From Sulfolobus sp. A20 (GTDB lineage Archaea; Thermoproteota; Thermoprotei_A; Sulfolobales; Sulfolobaceae), in NCBI RefSeq assembly GCF_001719125.1, contig NZ_CP017006.1, positions 1,364,001 to 1,428,000 on the forward strand: a DNA stretch of 64,000 nt, read 5' to 3'. Positions 58,322 through 64,000 of the stretch are shown in pieces. Position numbers and translations under genes: made by a program. The notes under the pieces were generated by a model that worked only from the letters and a program-made list of their open reading frames with translations, did not search any database and was not told where the DNA came from. Every line of letters begins with the position of its first letter. The stretch's first letter is position 1.

Positions 58322-59695
58322 TTAATTTTTCTCTTCTGTTACTTGATATTTTCCGATTGAGTAATAATAGATTACGCCAACTATCATCCATACTAAGAAC
58401 GTTATCACACCTATTAATACTGGAATGTTTACAGATGTAGTGATTATATTTGCGAATATTACAAACGATATTATAGCGTTTATTATGATTGTTAACAATA
58501 TATTCCATATACTTAGGGCGTTATTCCTCCTTAATATTAGCAATAGACTTATGTTGGCGAAGAATAGCGCAATGAGGAATCCGAAAGTCGATGTTATACC
58601 TACAGCCAGAAACACATTAGCTGGACCTATAACTAATGAGAAAATTATAGTGTATATTAATGAGAAGGCTAATGAGAAAAATATCGCTATGTAAGGGGTT
58701 TTTCTAAATTTATGTACTTCGTGCAACTTTCTTGACAGCACTCCATCCCTTCCCATCGCGAACAACACTCTGGAAACCGTGTTAAAGAATGTTACGGAGT
58801 CAGTTAATCCACTATTAATTAATAAGATTGTTAAGATTAATCCTAAGATGAGTCCTCCGTATCTTACACCTAACACTATTCCAGGGACTAAATTATTGAA
58901 GAAACTAGGCATATTGTTTACTCCCCATCCAGTAACGAAGGCAGTACTCGCCAAAATGTAAGTAATCCCAACAAGTAACGCGCTAGTGAAAACTCCTTTA
59001 GCTATAGTATTCTTAGGGTCTACTGATTCTTCTCCGAGGACTGATGTAGTCTCATAACCAGCAAAGGCTAAAAAAGCGAAAGCCATGCCTACACCTATAT
59101 TGAAAACAGAGGGAGCATAAGCGGGGGTAAATGTCTTAGGATCCGGTGGAACTTTTGACATTATTAGCAGAGAGGTTCCAATTATGAAAGCTATTTCTAG
59201 CATGCTCATTATTAGGGAAAATCTTAGGGATGGTCTTATACCTAAGTATGATAAAACTCCACCAAACAGTGACACTATTATAACTATTGGTAACCAAAGC
59301 CAATCTGGCGTATTAAGACCAATGACGCTAAAAGCTGCAGGTAAGAATACACCTACTGATAAGTAGATGAAGACTAGAGCAGTTAACGTATAAAGTACGT
59401 AAGCCCAACCTATTAAGTAACCTACAAATTTTCCAAATCCATAGGAAATGAAGGCATAGATACCTCCTGCACTCTGAACATATCTAGCGGTTATTGAAAG
59501 CCTGGTGGCGTCCAATAATACTGCAAATAGGGCTAATACCATAGCTAACGGGAGTGATGCGTACGTATATGCCGCTGCCCCTGTCAGTGTAACTAAACTT
59601 GCCATAGCAGGAGCTGCTCCACCTATACCTTGAGCTAATACTTCCTTATATGTTATTGAATTTTTGGCTAGGTATTTGTCATCCTTATTCGGCAT
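58322..59695 (-). CDS. APC-family amino-acid permease
   Basis: A 457-residue membrane protein with about 12 hydrophobic segments. Gly-Ile-Gly-Gly-Ala-Ala-Pro-Ala near the first segment, Ser-Ala-Gly-Gly-Ile-Tyr-Ala-Phe, and Phe-Ala-Gly-Tyr-Glu-Thr-Thr (about 215-221) are typical of amino acid-polyamine-organocation carriers. A TATA-like cttaaatcc lies about 30 bases before the ATG. The substrate is unknown. Confidence 0.88.
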   Translation of the reverse strand: MPNKDDKYLAKNSITYKEVLAQGIGGAAPAMASLVTLTGAAAYTYASLPLAMVLALFAVLLDATRLSITARYVQSAGGIYAFISYGFGKFVGYLIGWAYVLYTLTALVFIYLSVGVFLPAAFSVIGLNTPDWLWLPIVIIVSLFGGVLSYLGIRPSLRFSLIMSMLEIAFIIGTSLLIMSKVPPDPKTFTPAYAPSVFNIGVGMAFAFLAFAGYETTSVLGEESVDPKNTIAKGVFTSALLVGITYILASTAFVTGWGVNNMPSFFNNLVPGIVLGVRYGGLILGLILTILLINSGLTDSVTFFNTVSRVLFAMGRDGVLSRKLHEVHKFRKTPYIAIFFSLAFSLIYTIIFSLVIGPANVFLAVGITSTFGFLIALFFANISLLLILRRNNALSIWNILLTIIINAIISFVIFANIITTSVNIPVLIGVITFLVWMIVGVIYYYSIGKYQVTEEKN

Positions 59696-60007
59696 AACTC
59701 GTAAATAACATATTCGGATTTAAGCATTTTTTATGAAGTTGAAAGAATCTTCTATAAAAATATAAACCTTAAATCTAAAGTTTATTTAATATATACGATT
59801 TTAATCTATCTAAAAAGTTACGAAACGAGTAAAGCTATTTATGAATGGGAGGAAATATCTACACATATAAATAATGTAAACTATCTGTTAATAGTTAACG
59901 GTAGTTCAAAGTCTATAAGCACTCTACGGCATTTAATGTGTGAAGAATTACCTTTTCTAAAGCTAGGCTACTCAGCTTTATATAATTAAAAACTATATAA
60001 TTATATT
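59696..60007. other. Gap with a degenerate mini-hairpin and the vapB promoter
   Basis: A degenerate copy of the hairpin repeat (aaagctatttatgaatggga) lies at about 59830-59856. The TATA box ctttatataatt (59976-59987) sits about 28 bases before the vapB GTG. Nothing else is recognised. Confidence 0.45.
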
Positions 60008-60229
60008 GTGTCAAATATAACTACAATATCCATTAGTGAGAAAACGAAAAAGTTGTTAGAGCTAAAGAAAAAAGAAATTGAGGAAAAGATTAATAGACCT
60101 TTATCTTGGGACGAGTTCTTTAATGAGCTATTAAAAGAAGAAGTCCCAAAGTTGTCACCGGAGAAGGCAGAATTGCTAAAAAAGATTATTAAGGAGGATA
60201 GGACAAGATGGAAAAGAAGATTTGCCTAG
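60008..60229 (+). CDS. vapB: VapB-type antitoxin
   Basis: A 73-residue antitoxin-like protein. The N-terminus (Thr-Thr-Ile-Ser-Ile-Ser-Glu-Lys-Thr-Lys-Lys-Leu-Leu) resembles the ribbon-helix-helix or AbrB-like DNA-binding start of archaeal VapB, and the C-terminus is basic (Arg-Thr-Arg-Trp-Lys-Arg-Arg). The start is GTG, with a TATA box at leaderless distance. It overlaps the start of a truncated vapC, the standard antitoxin-toxin order, so it is now an orphan antitoxin. Confidence 0.75.
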   Translation: MSNITTISISEKTKKLLELKKKEIEEKINRPLSWDEFFNELLKEEVPKLSPEKAELLKKIIKEDRTRWKRRFA

Positions 60230-60243
60230 ATACTGACGTCTTG
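60208..60243 (+). pseudogene. vapC: vapC toxin start, cut off by an insertion sequence
   Basis: An ATG inside the end of vapB opens Met-Glu-Lys-Lys-Ile-Cys-Leu-Asp-Thr-Asp-Val-Leu, the first strand of a PIN-domain RNase with its first catalytic aspartate (Asp8). The frame then runs straight into the terminal repeat of an insertion sequence at about 60241 and stops. No remainder of the PIN domain is found beyond the element. Confidence 0.75.
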
Positions 60244-60788
60244 TGTGTGGACAACAATTTAATTTACCCCATATTCTAACTTATGCCAATAGATTTCGAG
60301 TAAATTGTATTGAAGAATATTTTTAGCCATCTCTTTATTGTGTTTCTTGTTGAGTTCCATGTGAAGTTCATGCCTGCTAGTTTTAGGCTTCTGAACAAGA
60401 GAATGTCTTGTAGACTGATGCCTTATCGTGTAGGAAGATAACTTTATCCTTCCAATTCTCAAGCTTAATACCATTTACGTAAACGTAGAAGCTATCACTC
60501 CTAAGAACATGAAGAATACACAGACTCGTAATGCCTAACAACCCATCTCACCATTAACCCTCATCAACGTAGTGTGAGGCAATGAAGTCCTCCAATTTGG
60601 CAAGCGAGTAAGACGTCAAGGCTAATCTCGTCCAAGGAATGAAAGTAAGTTTAAAAGGATAAGAGATAATTTGGGTAAGCGAGGAAATCAAACCTATTCT
60701 CATCCTAATAAATAACTCTAAAAATACTTTTCCACAATAAGGAAAATTCAATTTATATCAAAACAACCAAATTGTTGTTCACACACAA
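60241..60788 (-). mobile_element. Insertion sequence remnant, family A, copy 3
   Basis: About 0.55 kb with clear inverted ends TTGTGTGTGGACAACAATTT and, reversed, tttgtgtgtgaacaacaatt. Internal sequence aligns with the copies at 9.9 and 21.96 kb but is shorter, and transposase pieces (60259-60474, 60554-60751) are broken. It interrupts vapC. A degenerate mini-hairpin (60786-60822, agccatttatggatggggag) lies directly after it. Confidence 0.8.
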
Positions 60789-60833
60789 ATGAGGAAAGCC
60801 ATTTATGGATGGGGAGAAGTAAGTATAGATGGA

Positions 60834-61712
60834 TTAGCCCTTTAACTTCACTACTGGTGTTATCAAGGTTCCTAAATTGCTTATACTTATTTCTACTATA
60901 TCACCATCTCTTAATCCCTTATCCCTTCCCGGAACTATGGCTGTACCAGTAGTTAATATAGTGCCGTCAGGTATAGGATTATTTCTAATCAAGTATTGTA
61001 TTTGTTCTTCAATTTTCCTTCTCATCTTGCTTGTGCTTACACTACCCTCATAGAACACCTTATTCTCCCTAATTATTCTCAATCTTATTTCTAAGTTATA
61101 TGGATCCCCTATTTCGTCTGGAGTTACTATGAAAGGACCAAAAGCGCAACAACCACTATATATTTTAGATTGAGGTAAGTATAATGGATTTTCAGCTTCT
61201 AGGTCCCTAGCTGACACGTCGTCCATAATTGTATATCCCAATATTTTTCCCTTAGAGTCTAAAACAACGGCAAGTTCTGGCTCTGGCAATGTCCATTCAG
61301 AGTCTGACCTAACACCAATTGCCTCGCCGTGACCTACACATCTATCAGCTGTAGCCTTAAAGAATATTTCTGGTCTTACTGCATCATAAACCCTTTCATA
61401 AATCGTCATACCTAAAATTTTAGCCACGTTTTCCTCTGAGTACCTCTGCCTAGCCATTTCGTACGAAATTCCAGAACCCCATACTTCTAAGGGATCAAAC
61501 GGTTTAGTGATCCTTGCTTCATTTACCTCAAACTTATTCAGCAACACGTTATAATCTAAGTCTACTACCTTATCTCCTAGGACTTCCTTATTTTCTGAGT
61601 ACCTTATTAAAGTTTTCACAGGATCTTCATCTAATCTGATCACATTATTATTTATTATTGCATATGATATGTAACAATTACTTTTCCTTCTCAAGACCCT
61701 AAATAGTTTCAT
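60834..61712 (-). CDS. kdaD: 2-keto-3-deoxy-D-arabinonate dehydratase
   Basis: A 292-residue FAH-fold enzyme matching S. solfataricus KdaD (SSO3118) closely over its whole length. It converts 2-keto-3-deoxy-D-arabinonate to alpha-ketoglutarate semialdehyde in pentose breakdown. Magnesium ligands Glu144, Glu146 (Pro-Glu-Pro-Glu-Leu) and Asp164 are present, as is Ile-Phe-Phe-Lys-Ala-Thr (116-121). It is divergent from the gene for the next enzyme over a 88-base region with an ara-box. Confidence 0.96.
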   Translation of the reverse strand: MKLFRVLRRKSNCYISYAIINNNVIRLDEDPVKTLIRYSENKEVLGDKVVDLDYNVLLNKFEVNEARITKPFDPLEVWGSGISYEMARQRYSEENVAKILGMTIYERVYDAVRPEIFFKATADRCVGHGEAIGVRSDSEWTLPEPELAVVLDSKGKILGYTIMDDVSARDLEAENPLYLPQSKIYSGCCAFGPFIVTPDEIGDPYNLEIRLRIIRENKVFYEGSVSTSKMRRKIEEQIQYLIRNNPIPDGTILTTGTAIVPGRDKGLRDGDIVEISISNLGTLITPVVKLKG

Positions 61713-61753
61713 AATTATAAATATTTATTCGAGAAGTAATAAGCTTGATACTA

Positions 61754-61776
61754 AACATGTTAACACTATAAAATTT
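61754..61776 (+). promoter_or_regulatory. Ara-box and TATA box between kdaD and KGSA dehydrogenase
   Basis: AACATGTTAA (61754-61763) matches the arabinose-response box known from Sulfolobus sugar promoters. It is followed directly by the TATA box ctataaaatt (61766-61775), placing transcription start near the ATG at 61801. AACATGTT is palindromic, so the same site can serve the divergent kdaD promoter. Confidence 0.85.
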
Positions 61777-61800
61777 AAAGCATGATTACAAAATGTTCAT

Positions 61801-63234
61801 ATGTCTTATCAAGAGTTAGCTGACAAGTGGATTAAGGGGAGTGGAGAAGAATATCTAGATGTTAATCCCGCTGATAAAGATCAAGTATTAGCTAAGATAA
61901 AATTATTTACTAAAGACGATGTTAGGGAGGCTATTAATAAGGCTATCAGTAAATTTGACGAATGGGCTAGGACCCCTTCCCCAAAGAGGGGGAGTATACT
62001 ATTGAAGGCAGGGGAGCTCATGGAAGAGGAAGCTAAAGATTTTGCATTACTTATGACGCTAGAAGAAGGGAAAACGCTAAAAGATAGCATGGCAGAAGTG
62101 ACTAGAAGTTACAATCTATTAAAATTCTATGGAGCTTTAGCCTTTAAATTGGGAGGAAAAACCTTACCATCAGCTGATCAAAACACTAGAATATTTACTA
62201 TTAAGGAGCCTTTAGGAGTTGTTGCTGCAATAACGCCTTGGAACTTCCCTCTATCAATACCAGTATGGAAAGTAGCTCCGGCATTAGCAGCAGGAAACGC
62301 TGTAATAATAAAGCCTGCATCCAAGACACCTTTAATAGTAGCTAAGTTCGTAGATATATTACATAAAGCCGGATTACCGGAGGGCGTAATAAACCTTGTA
62401 GTAGGTAAAGGAAATGAAGTAGGAGACGTTATAGTTACAGATAATAACATAGCTGCAGTATCGTTTACTGGTTCTACGGAAACAGGTAAAAGGATATATA
62501 AACTAGTTGGCTCCAAAGACAGAATGACTAGGATACAATTGGAATTGGGAGGAAAAAATGCTTTATACATTGATAAAAGTGCTGACTTAACATTAGCATC
62601 AGAGTTAGCTGTTAGGGGTGCCTTTGGACTCACTGGACAGTCTTGTACTGCGACAAGTAGAGTGATTGTTCATAAAGAGGTTTATAGTCAATTTAAGCAA
62701 AAATTGTTAGAAAGGGTAAAGAGGTGGAAAGTGGGACCAGGTACCGAAGATGTTGATATGGGACCAGTAGTAGACGAATCACAATATAAGAAAGATTTAC
62801 AGTACATTGAGGTTGGTAAAAATGAGGGAGCTAAATTAATTTATGGCGGGAATACATTGGGAGGTAAAGGGTATTTCCTAGAGCCAACTATATTTGAAGG
62901 AGTTTCTAAGGAGATGAGGCTATTTAAAGAAGAAATATTCGGACCAATCCTAAGCGTAACAGAGGTGAAGAGTTTAGATGAGGCTATAGATCTCGTGAAT
63001 GCTGTTGATTATGGACATACCGCGGGAATTGTAGCAACTGACATAAGGGCAATAAATGAATTTGTTACAAAGGTTGAAGCAGGTGTTATAAAGGTTAACA
63101 AGCCTACAGTGGGTTTAGAGTTGCAAGCTCCGTTTGGTGGGTTTAAGAATTCTGGAGCTACCACGTGGAAAGAAATGGGAGAAGAGGCATTAGAGTTTTA
63201 CACCAGAGAGAAGACAATATATGAGGGCTGGTGA
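61801..63234 (+). CDS. Alpha-ketoglutarate semialdehyde (2,5-dioxopentanoate) dehydrogenase
   Basis: A 477-residue aldehyde dehydrogenase matching S. solfataricus SSO3117 almost along its entire length. Catalytic Asn148, Glu249 (Leu-Glu-Leu-Gly-Gly) and Cys282 (Gly-Gln-Ser-Cys) are present. It oxidises the KdaD product to alpha-ketoglutarate, the last step of the pentose route into the citric acid cycle. Message predicted leaderless, under the ara-box. Confidence 0.96.
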   Translation: MSYQELADKWIKGSGEEYLDVNPADKDQVLAKIKLFTKDDVREAINKAISKFDEWARTPSPKRGSILLKAGELMEEEAKDFALLMTLEEGKTLKDSMAEVTRSYNLLKFYGALAFKLGGKTLPSADQNTRIFTIKEPLGVVAAITPWNFPLSIPVWKVAPALAAGNAVIIKPASKTPLIVAKFVDILHKAGLPEGVINLVVGKGNEVGDVIVTDNNIAAVSFTGSTETGKRIYKLVGSKDRMTRIQLELGGKNALYIDKSADLTLASELAVRGAFGLTGQSCTATSRVIVHKEVYSQFKQKLLERVKRWKVGPGTEDVDMGPVVDESQYKKDLQYIEVGKNEGAKLIYGGNTLGGKGYFLEPTIFEGVSKEMRLFKEEIFGPILSVTEVKSLDEAIDLVNAVDYGHTAGIVATDIRAINEFVTKVEAGVIKVNKPTVGLELQAPFGGFKNSGATTWKEMGEEALEFYTREKTIYEGW

Positions 63235-63442
63235 GGTAGATTTTGTAATGAAAAGCATTTAAAGGCTATTGCTTTCTTCCCTCCTTCCTCATTTTATAAA
63301 TTCGTTACAAAATTCGTGATAAGCCAAAAGTTTTTCATGATCGATTATAATAAAAAGTTTTTAGTATAACTGTTTTAGTTATACTGGCGATAAATTCTTG
63401 ATGTAGAGATATTTTAAGTTTTATGGGATCATTATTATCGTT
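63235..63442. other. Gap between convergent genes
   Basis: About 208 bases between the dehydrogenase and regulator R7. A collapsed mini-hairpin remnant may lie at 63272-63310 on the minus strand (ttataaaatgaggaaggagg). No gene is seen. Confidence 0.4.
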
Positions 63443-64000
63443 TTATCCTTTCTTATTTAAATAATATTTAACTGCCTTCTTTAATGCTCTTCTTAACGTT
63501 TCTTCTAACGTTGGTGGGCTTATTCCTAGCTTTTCAGCCAATTCTCTTAACGAAATTCTCCTATCCACATCGAAATAACCTAACTTATAAGCTAACTTCA
63601 ATATCTCCATTTGCCTCTCAGTCAGTTCTTCACTGTCTATCTCAGAAATGTTAATAACGGTTACTTTAACTCCTATATTGTTCAGTTCTTCTAAAAATTT
63701 TTTTAGGGAATGCACGTTGGGTAACATTAGGGAATACATGACACTTTTGTTACCGATGACTTTCACTTTTTCCACAATCACATCATTGTGGTATAATAAT
63801 TTACAAACACTACAACCATTAGTCCTTATCCAAACCTTATCCTCGCTTATTCTTAAAACTTTAAGCGAGGCTTTCTTAAGCTCTTCAACAACCTTACCAT
63901 TATTTGACTTCAACTCAGCAACGTGATCAGTAACGTCATCACGCAGTTTTATATTCTCCACATTGGCATTGATACCCAATTTCTGGAAAGTTGCCATTAC
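63443..64000 (-). CDS. HTH_10 (Bat-like) transcriptional regulator R7, 5' end outside window
   Basis: At least 184 residues; the frame stays open to the window edge, and the N-terminal His-x-x-x-Trp segment of the family is missing, so the true start is probably beyond 64000. The C-terminal HTH (about 127-180 of the visible part) has Leu-Thr-Glu-Arg-Gln, Gly-Tyr-Phe-Asp-Val-Asp-Arg-Arg, Gly-Ile-Ser-Pro-Pro-Thr-Leu. A Gly-Cys-Ser-Val-Cys segment in the middle marks a subgroup different from R1-R6. It lies tail-to-tail with the KGSA dehydrogenase gene. Confidence 0.8.
   Translation of the reverse strand, partial: VMATFQKLGINANVENIKLRDDVTDHVAELKSNNGKVVEELKKASLKVLRISEDKVWIRTNGCSVCKLLYHNDVIVEKVKVIGNKSVMYSLMLPNVHSLKKFLEELNNIGVKVTVINISEIDSEELTERQMEILKLAYKLGYFDVDRRISLRELAEKLGISPPTLEETLRRALKKAVKYYLNKKG

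Overview
The window looks like a chromosomal accessory region of a thermoacidophilic crenarchaeon of the Sulfolobus/Saccharolobus group. It is A+T-rich. Many promoters have a TATA box about 25-30 bases before a start codon that opens the message (leaderless), and genes inside operons carry GGTGA-type ribosome sites. The sugar-binding proteins have Sulfolobales-style class III (PibD) signal peptides. Several proteins closely match characterised S. solfataricus enzymes: GlcS/GlcV-type sugar transport proteins, KdaD, alpha-ketoglutarate semialdehyde dehydrogenase and the GH116 glycosidase SSO1353. No rRNA, tRNA or CRISPR array was seen.

Layout. 0.1-10 kb: a regulator, then a sugar-acid block of metallo-hydrolase, UxuA-like dehydratase, GlcV-like ATPase, enolase-superfamily dehydratase, GlcS-like binding protein, SDR and RraA-like aldolase. 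The permease genes that should sit between GlcS and GlcV are missing. 11-17 kb: a second GlcS-like protein, in inverted orientation to the first, then an MFS carrier; a regulator lies convergent to each. 17.5-27.2 kb: a CoA-transferase/MaoC/MFS group and a ribose-type ABC transporter with a cyclase-family hydrolase and an SDR, joined by a shared operator-like palindrome. 28.8-34 kb: amino-acid chemistry (Cys/Met PLP enzyme, RidA, D-serine-dehydratase-like enzyme), a deacetylase-like amidohydrolase and a secreted GH12 glucanase. 36.5-43.1 kb: a complete AraSTUV/GlcSTUV-type sugar ABC operon with a regulator on each side. 44.4-50.9 kb: MFS carrier, NCS1 permease plus nucleoside hydrolase, a regulator and an acyl-CoA synthetase. 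51-63 kb: GH116 glycosidase, an amidohydrolase/MIP18-like/alcohol dehydrogenase operon, glycosyltransferase, amino-acid permease, a broken vapBC locus, and the divergent pentose genes kdaD and KGSA dehydrogenase around an ara-box, followed by a last regulator.

How it fits together. The region is a set of exchangeable catabolic modules, each a transporter plus a few enzymes. Seven paralogous HTH_10 (Bat-like) regulators are scattered among them, usually just past the 3' end of a transporter or enzyme gene and often convergent with it. The gaps hold decayed mobile DNA: three short copies of one IS family, at least five fragments of another, five TnpB (IS200/IS605) remnants, and about 15 tiny hairpins that look like fused left and right ends of the TnpB element. 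Two rearrangements can be read from sequence alone: an approximately 1-kb inversion that split a tnpB gene and flipped a regulator, and an inverted, mosaic pair of sugar-binding protein genes.
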